Source of the DNA: Flagellimonas sp. HMM57
GTDB taxonomy: Bacteria; Bacteroidota; Bacteroidia; Flavobacteriales; Flavobacteriaceae
Assembly: GCF_021390175.1 (NCBI RefSeq)
Contig: NZ_CP090004.1
Span: 4,083,001-4,147,000 of the forward strand
Reading direction: 5' to 3'
DNA: 64,000 nt
Part shown: positions 28,943 through 38,670 of the stretch, in pieces
Position numbering within the stretch: position 1 is the first letter of the stretch
How the letters are laid out: the number at the start of each line of letters is the position of its first letter
The notes under the pieces: model-generated
Databases searched by the model: none
What the model was told of the DNA's origin: nothing
The model's input: only the letters and a program-made list of their open reading frames with translations
Program-made: the position numbers and the translations under genes

Positions 28943-30358
28943 TTATGGTACGCTTTCCTTAAATCTGGGGCGCATTAAATTTTCGCTATCTAGAATCTTA
29001 TCCAGCTCTTCTTCTGACAAAAGCTTCTTTTCCAAAATAAGTTCCCGTATGGATTTCCCTGTCAGAATGGCTTCTTTGCCTATCAAATCACCCATATGAT
29101 GTCCAAGATAGGGATTCAAAAATGTAATCAATCCAACAGAATTCATCACTTTTGCCTTGGTATATTCGTCGTTTGCCGTTATTCCTGTAATACATTTTGT
29201 TGTTAAACCAACGCAAGAGTTGGACAGTAGCTTAATGGACTCGAACAATGATTGTGCTATGACCGGTTCCATCACATTTAATTGTAATTGACCTGCCTCT
29301 GCAGCAAAAGAAATCGTAACATCGTTCCCAATTACCTTAAAACAAACCTGGTTGACCACTTCTGGTATTACGGGATTAACCTTTGCGGGCATAATGGACG
29401 ATCCTGCCTGTACTTTGGGAAGGTTTATCTCATTAAGGCCACATCTAGGTCCTGAGGACAGTAATCTTAAATCGTTACAAATCTTCGAAAGCTTTACAGC
29501 GGTTCTTTTCAAGGCTCCAGAAATCATGACATAGGCCCCACAGTCCGAAGTAGCCTCTATTAGATTTTCCGAAGGGACGAAAGGTATATTCGTATACTTT
29601 TCTAAATATGCAATCGCCATGCTACCGAAGCCTTTAGGAGCATTGACTCCCGTACCTATAGCAGTAGCGCCCAAATTGAGTTCCAAAATCAAGTTTTGAA
29701 CCATTTTCAGGTTCTTTATTTCTTCCTTAAGATTTGTGGCCCAAGCATTAAATTCATCCCCCAGTGACATTGGGACGGCATCCTGCAACTGGGTACGTCC
29801 CATTTTCAGCACATTCGTGAATTCGTTTCCTTTCTTTTCTAAACTATGAATCAATTTAGATATGTTATCCATTAAATGCTCCAAATAGTAATAAATCGCA
29901 ATTCTAAAGCCTGTGGGATAGGAATCATTGGTGGATTGCGAACAGTTGACATCGTCATTGGGATGAAGTATATGGTATTCCCCTTTTTGATATCCGCCTT
30001 TTTCCAAAGCAACATTGGTAATTACTTCGTTAACGTTCATGTTAACAGATGTGCCCGCTCCTCCTTGAAAAACATCGGTTGGAAAGAAAACACTATAGGT
30101 TTTAAGGTCTTCGAGAATTATATTACAGGCCTCCACTATCATGGATGCCTTTTCCTGTGACAAAATATCTATATCCCTATTTGCCTCGGCACAGGACTTT
30201 TTGGTGAGGACCATTCCCTTTATAAAAATGGGATAATCACCGATTACATTTTGGGAAATTTGAAAATTATCCATCGCCCTTTGTGTGTGTATGCCGTAAT
30301 AGGCTTCTGCAGCTATTGGCAATTCCCCAAGTAGGTCAATTTCGTTTCTAGTTTTCAT
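28943..30358 (-). CDS. aspA: Aspartate ammonia-lyase
   Basis: Aspartase converts L-aspartate to fumarate and ammonia. The 471-residue length fits the aspartase/fumarase superfamily. Motifs are YYGIHTQRA at the start, [17 protein letters not shown], the [14 protein letters not shown] region, [10 protein letters not shown] and the catalytic loop signature [12 protein letters not shown] with the active Ser. Aspartase rather than fumarase is favoured by the N-terminal [11 protein letters not shown] text and the GGAGTSxNMNxNE form. It begins 14 bases after the M20 peptidase, so peptide-derived aspartate may feed it; that link is inference. Confidence 0.95.
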   Translation of the reverse strand: MKTRNEIDLLGELPIAAEAYYGIHTQRAMDNFQISQNVIGDYPIFIKGMVLTKKSCAEANRDIDILSQEKASMIVEACNIILEDLKTYSVFFPTDVFQGGAGTSVNMNVNEVITNVALEKGGYQKGEYHILHPNDDVNCSQSTNDSYPTGFRIAIYYYLEHLMDNISKLIHSLEKKGNEFTNVLKMGRTQLQDAVPMSLGDEFNAWATNLKEEIKNLKMVQNLILELNLGATAIGTGVNAPKGFGSMAIAYLEKYTNIPFVPSENLIEATSDCGAYVMISGALKRTAVKLSKICNDLRLLSSGPRCGLNEINLPKVQAGSSIMPAKVNPVIPEVVNQVCFKVIGNDVTISFAAEAGQLQLNVMEPVIAQSLFESIKLLSNSCVGLTTKCITGITANDEYTKAKVMNSVGLITFLNPYLGHHMGDLIGKEAILTGKSIRELILEKKLLSEEELDKILDSENLMRPRFKESVP

Positions 30359-30372
30359 ATGGTAGGTTTATG

Positions 30373-31665
30373 CTATCGTAATCCTGCTTCTGCTAAAAGT
30401 AATAGTAATGCTAGTTTAATATTTTTATCGCCGTCACTATTGATCCACTTTTCGTCCAGAGAATGTGCTCCAGTAGTTTTTCCACCCCTACTTAGGGTAA
30501 CTGCCGGTATTCCCAATGAAATTGGGATGTTACTATTGGTAGATGAGGTTTTAAGAACAGGGGCAAGACCCACTCCATTTGCAGCTGCAAGAGCCTTTTG
30601 TACCAAAGGAGTATCTTTTGATAGTTCACCTGAAGGACGATCACCAATTTTTTTCAATTCAAGCCAAACTTTATCCTTAACATTGGTATCATTATATATA
30701 TCCACTGCTTTTTGCATACTATGCCTAAATACACTGTCTATTTGTATTAGATTTTTTGGACTAAGGGAACGCATATCCACTTCGAGCCACGATTCAAATG
30801 GGATAGAATTAATTGATGTCCCTCCCCCTATCCTACCAACATTAAAGATAGTCTTTTCTTCCATCTGCAAGATAAGGTCACTCGCTTCTTTTGTAAAGAT
30901 ATCTATCGCCTTACCTAAGGCATGATGTGGGTTTGCCAATCCGAACGCGCCCCAAGAATGTCCTCCTTTACCTTTAAATATTGCTCTGTAGCGCTTTGAT
31001 CCCAAGGCACCGTTTATGATTCGTCCTGGACTTCCGCCATCTACGGCAATCCACGAATCTATTTTTAGGTCAGACTCTTCACTAAAAAGGTGTTTGACAC
31101 CCCGTAAATCTCCAGGGCCTTCTTCACCAACAGTCCCTACAAAAACAATATCTGCATTGGTCTTAATATTTGATTGCTTGATTGCTTTGGCCACTGCCAA
31201 CACCAAGGCCATTGCCCTACTGTTGTCACCTATACCGGGTGCAGTGTAGGTATTTCCTTCAACTTTTACGGTTACATCTGTTTCTTCAGGAAAGACTGTA
31301 TCAATATGTGCGTCAAGTGCAACAGTTTTACCATTAGAACTTCCTTTTTGCAGCGCTAATACATTACCCTCCGCATCTATCCACACACTGTCCAGACCAA
31401 TTTCCAAAAACATTTGCTTGAATTTCTCGGCTCTGGCAGATTCCTTAAAAGGAGGAGCCGGAATCTCATTTAGAACTATCATTTGTTCTATGGTTTCTTG
31501 CTCGTAGGCATCGATAACCTGCATTGCAGATTGTACCTTCTTATTTTTTTTGAGCTTTGTTATTTCTTTGGTAAACGATTTATCCACCGAGGTTTCCGAT
31601 TGTGCTTGAACGTAAATTCCACAACAAAAAGTGATTACAGTTACTATTCTTGTTAATGTTTTCAT
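30373..31665 (-). CDS. M20 family metallopeptidase, exported
   Basis: This 430-residue protein has a signal peptide (TVITFCCGIYVQAQS) and the M20/M28-type di-zinc site: VALDAHIDTVFPE (His, Asp), GIGDNSRAMALVLA (bridging Asp), GTVGEEGPGDLRG (catalytic Glu-Glu), WIAVDGGSPG, and the C-terminal TTGAHSLDEKW His. The dimerisation domain lies between about residue 215 and 330. It is probably a periplasmic peptidase for di- or tripeptides, close to PepT. It is followed directly by aspA. Confidence 0.9.
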   Translation of the reverse strand: MKTLTRIVTVITFCCGIYVQAQSETSVDKSFTKEITKLKKNKKVQSAMQVIDAYEQETIEQMIVLNEIPAPPFKESARAEKFKQMFLEIGLDSVWIDAEGNVLALQKGSSNGKTVALDAHIDTVFPEETDVTVKVEGNTYTAPGIGDNSRAMALVLAVAKAIKQSNIKTNADIVFVGTVGEEGPGDLRGVKHLFSEESDLKIDSWIAVDGGSPGRIINGALGSKRYRAIFKGKGGHSWGAFGLANPHHALGKAIDIFTKEASDLILQMEEKTIFNVGRIGGGTSINSIPFESWLEVDMRSLSPKNLIQIDSVFRHSMQKAVDIYNDTNVKDKVWLELKKIGDRPSGELSKDTPLVQKALAAANGVGLAPVLKTSSTNSNIPISLGIPAVTLSRGGKTTGAHSLDEKWINSDGDKNIKLALLLLLAEAGLR

Positions 31666-31746
31666 AGATTGTTCTTATTCTTTATTAGGTTCTTTATACA
31701 GTTGTCTTAATCTCGGAACAGCTTCGATTTTTCCTTAAACATGAAA

Positions 31747-32946
31747 TCAAAAAGTCATTTTTTCTTTAATTCCAACATCATTTACTTTATAATATTTTCC
31801 TTTCTCAATAAGCAATGCCTGTGATTTTCCCGTAAATTTTTCTTTGGGATGTTTTATGTCCACTCGAATGACTTTTCCATCAAAATCTTCCGTTACCTCG
31901 TCCGAAACTATCGTGTGGCCTATGATGATATGTTCTACAGCATAAAAATCCAAAATTCTGTCTAACGCCGCCTCGTTGATTTTCTCATACTTGTTTTTTC
32001 TGTCTTTTATAAGTCCGCGATACCAAAATGGACCTTTATTGCCAAAAACCAGTTTTGACACCTCATCATCCGTTGGTTTTTTTATGGGACCGTGTTCTAG
32101 GTTTTTTCGAACAACAGTATTGATGTCGCTAATGGATAACTCAGCATTTATTAATTCTTCGCTTATACCACCATGTAGAAAAAGGTTATTGCCTATTTTT
32201 TCAACAGCATTCTTAGTTTTTATCCATTTGACCAGTTCGTTTTTTTCGGACATCAAATAGCGATATGCTTTTTTATCGTTGTCCTCTATTCCTGATATGA
32301 TTCTCGCCAAACCAATGTATTTTTCATTGACATAGCGAATATCCAGATACAAGTTCATCACATCATGATTACCCAAGATAAAATGTACCATCCCTCCAGA
32401 CTTTTTGGCTTCTTTTTCCAACTTATAAAGTAACCAAAGACTCGGCAATACTTCTGTACCCCTATCGAACATATCCCCGCAAATGACCAAGTGACCATTA
32501 CCATATGTCCAATTATAGTTTTTGTCCATAACGCCGTTGCCTCTTAATAAACTATAGAATGTGTTGAAATTTCCTTCTATATCCGAGGTAACCAATATTT
32601 TATTCCCAGAATCATAAATAGCGTCTGGTATTCCATATTCTTTGTTCAAAGCAAAGGCAAATTGATCATTGTCAGAGTTGTTGATCTTACTCGTAAATTT
32701 CTGATTCTTGGATTCTTTTACTTTGGCCGTGTTTATGAAAAAGGATTTGCTTTTTCTTTGTTCCACCGAAATAATCTTGAGACTGTCCTTATCAGAATAG
32801 ATATAGGGGCCATCCAAACTATTAAGCACAGTAGTATCCATTTCTTCTCCTTTTATAAAAGTAGATGTACTACTGGCACAACCAAAAGCCAGGGATAGAA
32901 CAATACTAAAAACCAGTGTTTTTACCTTCATTATCATCCTATTCAT
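31747..32946 (-). CDS. Metallophosphoesterase lipoprotein (PPP-like)
   Basis: The 399-residue product has a lipoprotein signal (VLSLAFGC) and a calcineurin-like phosphoesterase domain from about residue 105. Motifs in order are TSDIEGNFNTFYS, VICGDMFDRGTEV, FILGNHDVMNL, LFLHGGISEEL and HIIIGHTIV. The first motif is D-x-E instead of the usual D-x-H, a variant seen in a Bacteroidota subgroup. It most resembles bacterial PPP-type phosphatases; the substrate (phosphoprotein or nucleotide) is not known. The ATG at 32946 overlaps the upstream hydrolase stop as ATGA, which supports this start and co-translation. Confidence 0.85.
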   Translation of the reverse strand: MNRMIMKVKTLVFSIVLSLAFGCASSTSTFIKGEEMDTTVLNSLDGPYIYSDKDSLKIISVEQRKSKSFFINTAKVKESKNQKFTSKINNSDNDQFAFALNKEYGIPDAIYDSGNKILVTSDIEGNFNTFYSLLRGNGVMDKNYNWTYGNGHLVICGDMFDRGTEVLPSLWLLYKLEKEAKKSGGMVHFILGNHDVMNLYLDIRYVNEKYIGLARIISGIEDNDKKAYRYLMSEKNELVKWIKTKNAVEKIGNNLFLHGGISEELINAELSISDINTVVRKNLEHGPIKKPTDDEVSKLVFGNKGPFWYRGLIKDRKNKYEKINEAALDRILDFYAVEHIIIGHTIVSDEVTEDFDGKVIRVDIKHPKEKFTGKSQALLIEKGKYYKVNDVGIKEKMTF

Positions 32947-34019
32947 TTTAGGAAAGTATAATATCGTCCCAATTCTGATTGAAACATTTCCTTATGGCTA
33001 TGCCCCACATTTGAAATGATTCCAATGACATGCTTATTTTTGATATGGGGTCCATAGTATGACTGTAGGTATTTATAATACGTAATACCTCGCTCAAAAC
33101 GGTGGCTCCCCTGGAGGTTACCCCCGCAAGATCTATCCAGTGATGAACTGTTCAGATCGTTATCATCTTCACCTAAAAGATATACCACTTCCCGTTCTTT
33201 AAACTGATTTCTAATCTGGTCAACACCAACTTTTATTAAATAATTGGGCACATCATCCAACCCATATTTGTATTCGTTATACTCGGTACATTCCGTTATG
33301 GGAGTTTGAAAGTGATCCGTATCTGGAACTTTTCTGGTATCATCCAAATACAAGTAAGAGCTGGGATTATTGACGACGAAACGAACAGTGATTTCCATTT
33401 TTTCTATGCTTGTGGGAACTGGGGATGCTGCAGCGTATCTATTTACAAACTGTCCTCCAGCAGAATGCCCAGATACTACGATAGTTTTTAGGTTGGGATT
33501 ATTTTTTACCAAACGAGACAATAACGAATCCAGCATTGTAAATGATGATATTCTCCCGTAGCTCGAATCAGGCCCTTGGTCCTTAGATAAGTTGCCAATT
33601 TTCCAACCTCCACTGCTCCAATACAGGTGTTCACCATTTAACCGAAGCTTTTCAATTTCCGATTTTATGAGAAACTGCGGTGCTACAATAAGCAGTGTAT
33701 CCATTTGGGTTGATTCCATTTCTGCTGCAGTCAACATATTAGTATAGTAGTCATCTGCATTTCTACTGGCGCCATGTACTGAAACCACAGCACGGGTTAT
33801 GGACTCGTTTTTGGTATTCAGAGACTTCACATTGGAGTAGTAAGGGATTTTAAGCATTTTTCCATTTCTATTTATAGAAAAAGTTGTGTCTCCTGTGTGC
33901 TTATTATAGTTTCCATTAAAAGGTAAACCATTTTTATTCCCAGGGTCTTGATAACTATACTTTATCGTAAAAAGTAGAGCTATGCCAAAAAAAAAGTATG
34001 TTACGTCTTTGATCATCAT
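32943..34019 (-). CDS. Secreted alpha/beta hydrolase, paralogue of 34199-35656
   Basis: A 358-residue protein with an N-terminal hydrophobic anchor or signal (VTYFFFGIALLFTIKYS) and an alpha/beta-hydrolase domain: VVSVHGASRNADDYY (oxyanion side), TIVVSGHSAGGQF (nucleophile Ser), YLLGEDDNDL (acid candidate) and SNVGHSHKEMF (His). It is clearly similar along its whole length to the lipoprotein hydrolase next door (34199-35656), but lacks that protein's N-terminal beta domain. Substrate unknown. The two are separated by a strong terminator. Confidence 0.82.
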   Translation of the reverse strand: MMIKDVTYFFFGIALLFTIKYSYQDPGNKNGLPFNGNYNKHTGDTTFSINRNGKMLKIPYYSNVKSLNTKNESITRAVVSVHGASRNADDYYTNMLTAAEMESTQMDTLLIVAPQFLIKSEIEKLRLNGEHLYWSSGGWKIGNLSKDQGPDSSYGRISSFTMLDSLLSRLVKNNPNLKTIVVSGHSAGGQFVNRYAAASPVPTSIEKMEITVRFVVNNPSSYLYLDDTRKVPDTDHFQTPITECTEYNEYKYGLDDVPNYLIKVGVDQIRNQFKEREVVYLLGEDDNDLNSSSLDRSCGGNLQGSHRFERGITYYKYLQSYYGPHIKNKHVIGIISNVGHSHKEMFQSELGRYYTFLK

Positions 34020-34091
34020 GATTTATGCGATTTGATATATCTTATCCTTTAAGACCTGAAGATGAGTTTGGTTTAAGTTATATCTTGAAAG

Positions 34092-34123
34092 AAAAGGTAC
34101 AGGAATATATTCCTGTACCTTTT
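34092..34123. terminator. Perfect palindrome terminator
   Basis: A perfect 32-base inverted repeat, AAAAGGTACAGGAATA with its exact complement, flanked by A and T runs. It lies after the stop of the second Sus-like locus and before the paralogous hydrolase, so it likely ends the operon that begins at 43710. Confidence 0.85.
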
Positions 34124-34198
34124 AACAAAGAAACTAATTAACTAACTCAAAAAATACTGTGGTAGATGCTACGGAATCCGTTGCAAAGTACCTGTTTA

Positions 34199-35656
34199 TC
34201 AATTTCTAAATATACTTCTACGTCCAATTTCTGATTGGTACATACCGCTACTGCTATGGCCCACTCCGGGTACAACAAAAAATTCCTGTCTTTCCAGAAT
34301 TGAAGAACCGTAAGTATCGATTAAGTGATCAAAGTAATTTGTAGCCCTTTCAAACCGATCTCTTCCTTGTAGAATTGCTTCACACTGTTCATTAATGCTA
34401 GTCTCTTCTGGGGTAGGGTCATTATCGTTTTGACCAATTAAATAGGTGACTCTTCTTTGTTCTAATCTGTCACGAACATTCTCAGCTCCAACAACGTCCA
34501 AATATGGAAACAAATTCTCTAGGCCAAAAGGAAACTCGTTATAGTCCGAACAATCTTCTATGGCAAAAACAGGAGGCACCTCGAATGTACTTTCAGTGCC
34601 CAACACCTTGCGCTTATCATCCATATAAGTATATGTACCTGGGTTGGTTACCACAAATCTCATATCTATACCCTTTATTTCCAATTCATCAACAATAGGT
34701 GTACTGGCAGCATACCTGCTCGCAAATTGTCCGCCTGCTGAATGTCCTGTAAAAACTATTCTCTTAAGGTTAGGGTATTCAGATAATGTCACCATTAATG
34801 AATCCATAATGGTAAACGATGAAACATCACCTCCTTCTGAAGAATCATCGCCTACTCGCCAATCACCATCGTCCCAAAATACATGGTCTTCATCAAGTAA
34901 AAACTGTTCGACCTCATCATCTCCTACAAACTGAGGAGCTATAAGAAGCAAAGTATCTAAATTAACTCCCTCCAATTGGGCCGCGCCCGTTATAGACTCA
35001 AACTGGCCATTTGCATCTTGGGAAGAACCGTGCACTGCAATAACCGCAGTTGTTATGGCCTCATCATCTGTATTTGCAATATCCTTTCTATTTGAAAAAT
35101 AAGGGATTTGAAATATTGATCCCGATGCGGAAAACCTATATTTTTTGTCTCCTATAAAATCTTCAAGATCATTTGGGTCTACAAACGGAGTCATGGTAAC
35201 CGTAATTGAACTTCCGCCATCCGACGTGTTTCCAATTACAAGCCCTTCTTTTGCTTGAAGTTCAAAAATCACCGATCTGTTCTCTTCGGCATTTTCGTTA
35301 TTGATAACTTCTTGCAATAGAACAACACTAGTAAGGGCCTTTCCTTTTTCAATAATAAAAGTACCAGATTTAGGCAATCTAAAATCCTCACCCTCTATTG
35401 CATTGTCCTCAGCTGGAAAACTAACTGTATATGGCACTTCTATGGTCTCTTCAGTTTTTGGACCATCATATCTAAGTTCCACACTAAAAGATTCAGCACT
35501 GGTTCGACCAACTTCTACATTTTCAGTGGTAAAGTATACTCTTTTTTCTCCCGTTTGAGCTATTGTCCCAGGACTATCATCATCTTTATCGCAGCCAACC
35601 AGAACCATCATTAGAAAAACGATTACGCTATATTTTAGTTTTATTTTTTGTTTCAT
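34199..35656 (-). CDS. Surface lipoprotein alpha/beta hydrolase with N-terminal Calx-beta-like domain
   Basis: From the ATG at 35656 the product has 485 residues. The signal ends VLVGC and is followed by DKDDD, matching the K-(D/E)2 export signal that sends Bacteroidota lipoproteins to the cell surface. Residues about 30-150 form a Calx-beta/DUF-type beta domain (VELRYDG, VSFPAEDNAIEGEDFRLP, VIFELQAKEG). The hydrolase domain has IAVHGSSQDANGQF, RIVFTGHSAGGQF and VPGVGHSSSGMY. It is the last gene of the SusC/SusD locus 2 operon and its only evident enzyme, so it may release an ester-linked substrate at the surface. Confidence 0.82.
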   Translation of the reverse strand: MKQKIKLKYSVIVFLMMVLVGCDKDDDSPGTIAQTGEKRVYFTTENVEVGRTSAESFSVELRYDGPKTEETIEVPYTVSFPAEDNAIEGEDFRLPKSGTFIIEKGKALTSVVLLQEVINNENAEENRSVIFELQAKEGLVIGNTSDGGSSITVTMTPFVDPNDLEDFIGDKKYRFSASGSIFQIPYFSNRKDIANTDDEAITTAVIAVHGSSQDANGQFESITGAAQLEGVNLDTLLLIAPQFVGDDEVEQFLLDEDHVFWDDGDWRVGDDSSEGGDVSSFTIMDSLMVTLSEYPNLKRIVFTGHSAGGQFASRYAASTPIVDELEIKGIDMRFVVTNPGTYTYMDDKRKVLGTESTFEVPPVFAIEDCSDYNEFPFGLENLFPYLDVVGAENVRDRLEQRRVTYLIGQNDNDPTPEETSINEQCEAILQGRDRFERATNYFDHLIDTYGSSILERQEFFVVPGVGHSSSGMYQSEIGRRSIFRN

Positions 35657-35692
35657 AATATGTTTACTAAAAATTAACATTTTGTTCTTTGA

Positions 35693-37456
35693 TTATAACA
35701 CCCCTTTAATGGCTATATAATCAAGTGAGCCTGTTTCACTTCCAGCACTGCTGGTAAAGGTGACCACAAGTCTTCCTTCTTGCAACTTATCTGTAGGGAA
35801 GGGTACAGATATCAAAGTTGATGCACCTGCTATTGCTTCAACATCGTCTGAAAGTATTGATACAATTGGTTCTCCCAGACCATCTGCAGTTTCATAAAAG
35901 ATTTCAATTCCTTCACCTGACTCCCAACTTTCATCCCTAAAAAATACACGTGCCTGCAATACAGCATTGGTTATACTAGGGTTAAGGTTCGTCATGGTAT
36001 CAAATCTCAATATTACCGTACCATCTAAATCAGAAGTAACATATCCTTGTATCCCGTCCTCAAAAGGAATACCAAAATTTTGAGGCTCAGCGTTTATTGA
36101 AGTATTGTTGTATACTCCCAAACGTTCATTTTCAATTTCACTGACATCATCAGCTACAAAAGCAGCTGTAAAGCCAAGCTCTTCACCTCCGCCTATAAAT
36201 GCAACATAAGGCACCTCTGATAATGGATCTGTATCCTGGATATTTGGCATTGGATCTTGGGATGCCGCCGGACGTGGATATCTAAATGCATCACCTTCTG
36301 GGTCTAGTCCAAAAGTTGGAACCTCTTCAAAGCTTGTGAACCCTAAAACAACTAGAGGTATGATGGCAAACTCAGCAGGCTCAGAGATCTGCCCGGCCAA
36401 AGTTACTGTAGCAGCTGTATCTCCAGGTTCCAATTCATTGGGAACAACAACTGAAATAGCATCAAAACTATTTCCAACTATTTCTGCCGATATACCTCCA
36501 ATCAACACTTCCAAATCAGAAGCTTCTGTACCAAAATTTGCTCCGTTAATGGTTATTTCACTTCCTGAAGCTACTCCAGAAGGTGTAAATGATTCGATAC
36601 TGGGTACTGTTATGAATTCCATTTCGCTAGTTGCCAACAGTTGTTCTATTTCAACAGCTATATTTCCTGAAATAGCTTCTGGCGGTACTGTCACCGTCAA
36701 ACTTGTGGACGTTGAAGAAACTACAGTTGCCAGAACCCCGTCAAAGGTCACATTGTTATTGACCAGAATACTGCTAAAATTAGTTCCCGATATGGTTATT
36801 TCCTCACCCGCAGCACCTTTTAAAGGTTCAAAAGAAAGAATTACCGGTGCTATCGTAAAGATTTCCAAAGTAGCCGTTTGTTCCTGTACTTCAATAGTTA
36901 GTGGTCCAGTTGTTGCTTCTGCAGGTATTTTCACTTCAAGTTCTGTTGCGGAAGCGTTGATAATTTCTGCTTCTATACTATTAAACCTCACTATATTCTC
37001 TTCAACTGTGGCCCCAAAATTTAGCCCTTTTATAATTATTGTTTCACCAACTGCCCCACCAGTTGCACTTAATTCTGATATAGATGGAGCTGGAAATACC
37101 GTGAAAACTGGTCCTTCAATAGTAAACTTAGCTTTTGAAACAGAAATAGGGCCTGTGGTAGCTCCTTCAGGAACTGTTACCGTAAGTAGTGTGTCCGTTG
37201 CAGCAGTTACCGTAGCGGAAACTTCATTAAAACTAACTTTATTGTTCACGGGAACCGGGCTAAAATCTGTGCCTTTTATTAAAACAGTTGCTCCTATATC
37301 GGCCCTAGCAGGCATAATACTGGTAATGGTCTGTTCTATCTCTTCATCGGGAATCACCTTGAAGTCCTCATCCTCGCAAGATTCAATACTGAGGATAATT
37401 AGCAGAGCCGAAAAGGCAATTGCCAATCCCCTTATTAATTTATATTGTGTTTTCAT
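35693..37456 (-). CDS. IPT/TIG-repeat surface lipoprotein (SusE/F position)
   Basis: A 587-residue lipoprotein (signal ends SIESC) with four consecutive IPT/TIG beta-sandwich repeats, about residues 44-117, 128-202, 204-280 and 284-357. Each shows G-x-x-(I/V)-x-I-x-G-x-(N/D)-F followed by V-x-F/L-N/G-x-x-x-A and a V-P segment. A C-terminal domain (about 365-587) shares pattern with the C-terminal part of the next gene (ELGF, DLDGTVILRFD, FFRDESWESGEGI). In Sus-like loci such proteins bind substrate at the surface. It lies between the SusD-side lipoprotein and the hydrolase. Confidence 0.85.
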   Translation of the reverse strand: MKTQYKLIRGLAIAFSALLIILSIESCEDEDFKVIPDEEIEQTITSIMPARADIGATVLIKGTDFSPVPVNNKVSFNEVSATVTAATDTLLTVTVPEGATTGPISVSKAKFTIEGPVFTVFPAPSISELSATGGAVGETIIIKGLNFGATVEENIVRFNSIEAEIINASATELEVKIPAEATTGPLTIEVQEQTATLEIFTIAPVILSFEPLKGAAGEEITISGTNFSSILVNNNVTFDGVLATVVSSTSTSLTVTVPPEAISGNIAVEIEQLLATSEMEFITVPSIESFTPSGVASGSEITINGANFGTEASDLEVLIGGISAEIVGNSFDAISVVVPNELEPGDTAATVTLAGQISEPAEFAIIPLVVLGFTSFEEVPTFGLDPEGDAFRYPRPAASQDPMPNIQDTDPLSEVPYVAFIGGGEELGFTAAFVADDVSEIENERLGVYNNTSINAEPQNFGIPFEDGIQGYVTSDLDGTVILRFDTMTNLNPSITNAVLQARVFFRDESWESGEGIEIFYETADGLGEPIVSILSDDVEAIAGASTLISVPFPTDKLQEGRLVVTFTSSAGSETGSLDYIAIKGVL

Positions 37457-37478
37457 TTTTATTTTTTAAAGAGTTTGT

Positions 37479-38654
37479 CTATTCCGGAAGATAAATTAGC
37501 ATCTCATCAAAGTAAATGAACTCGGAATTAGCCCCTGTTTTCGCATCTATTTTTAAGGTATATGCAGTGACCCCATCAAAAAGCTCTGTAGTGGCGATAT
37601 TCCATTGTCCCATATATGCTGTTTCAATATCATCACCTTCAGGGTCATCATCACCTATAATATCTATAAGTGTTATAGTCTCGATCACACCACCTTGTTC
37701 TACTTCCGCAGTGATAGTCAAAAAATCATCGTCTTCCCAACTGGTATCTCCGGGGAAAAACTGTATTCGTATACCTGTTCGGGGATGAACGTTTGGATCT
37801 ATCACAACCCGATCAAAAAGAATGGTCAGTACCCCATCAGTATCCTCAAGCCTATATGCTTGCTGGCCTCCATCAAAAAAACCTCCTACCAGAGAACCGT
37901 CCGTAGTAACTCCAATATTCTCATCATCGAACCCTGGGCTACTCACACTAAAATCTGGATTTGAGAAAAAGGTCCTAAAACCAATTTCATTTTCACTTAT
38001 GGGTCCAAGTGCCGTATGTTGAACAGAAGGTTGTCCCGGGTTATTGAAAAGTTCTCCTTCTGCAATGGGGTCGGCCCTTTCATAGTCGCCTGGTGAACCA
38101 AAAGGCTCTTCAAAGAAAGTTCCCCCAATATTTGGTGGCGGTGGAAAAATAAATTTTAAGGAAAATGTTATCGCTTGGTTAAAAGCAGGGTTGTCCAATA
38201 GCTCTGGACCTGCCTCACCCCCATTGTTCATATTGGTGCCACTATCGAAGTCAGTAAGGTTTCCACTGAAAATTCCGTTCGTGGTGGTCACCGTAGCTAC
38301 AAAATCCAAAGCTATGGTAATATCAAACTCTTCGGGGATTAGATTCAATGCCGCTAAAATATCACTGCCCTTAATGACCAAGTCATTCGGAAAAGTCGTT
38401 ATAGTAACAAACTTATCTACAGTTACATCTGCATAACTCATAGACAACTCGTAGGAAATAATATTATTGTTGGGATCTTCGATGCGATGCGCAAACTCTG
38501 TAGTCTCAATCGCCAAAAAATCAAGTGTAAAGGAAGTTGGTACAGTTTCCCAAACTACCAAACCGCCCCTAGTAAAATTTTCACCCAAAATATCGCTGGT
38601 ATCGTTACAGGATATTGCAAATACCAATAACAGTAATACATATATTTTTTTCAT
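37479..38654 (-). CDS. Lipoprotein of Sus-like locus 2, unknown ligand-binding type
   Basis: The 391-residue product (ATG at 38654) has a lipoprotein signal ending VFAISC. The N-terminal half is beta-rich with TTEFAHRIEDPNNN and FDITIALDFVATV; the C-terminal half resembles that of the IPT protein downstream (EIGFRTFFS, DTDGVLTILFD, QFFPGDTSWEDDDFL, ending FIYFDEMLIYLPE). I do not recognise a named family. Position right after SusD (16-base gap) fits a SusE/SusF-like surface binding protein. Confidence 0.7.
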   Translation of the reverse strand: MKKIYVLLLLVFAISCNDTSDILGENFTRGGLVVWETVPTSFTLDFLAIETTEFAHRIEDPNNNIISYELSMSYADVTVDKFVTITTFPNDLVIKGSDILAALNLIPEEFDITIALDFVATVTTTNGIFSGNLTDFDSGTNMNNGGEAGPELLDNPAFNQAITFSLKFIFPPPPNIGGTFFEEPFGSPGDYERADPIAEGELFNNPGQPSVQHTALGPISENEIGFRTFFSNPDFSVSSPGFDDENIGVTTDGSLVGGFFDGGQQAYRLEDTDGVLTILFDRVVIDPNVHPRTGIRIQFFPGDTSWEDDDFLTITAEVEQGGVIETITLIDIIGDDDPEGDDIETAYMGQWNIATTELFDGVTAYTLKIDAKTGANSEFIYFDEMLIYLPE

Positions 38655-38670
38655 TGTGTACATTGTTTTG

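Noticed and set aside
36336-37469. 377-codon open frame on the plus strand
   Set aside because: It is antisense to the IPT-repeat lipoprotein; the long length comes from Ser/Thr/Val-rich codons of the real gene and has no domain or start context.
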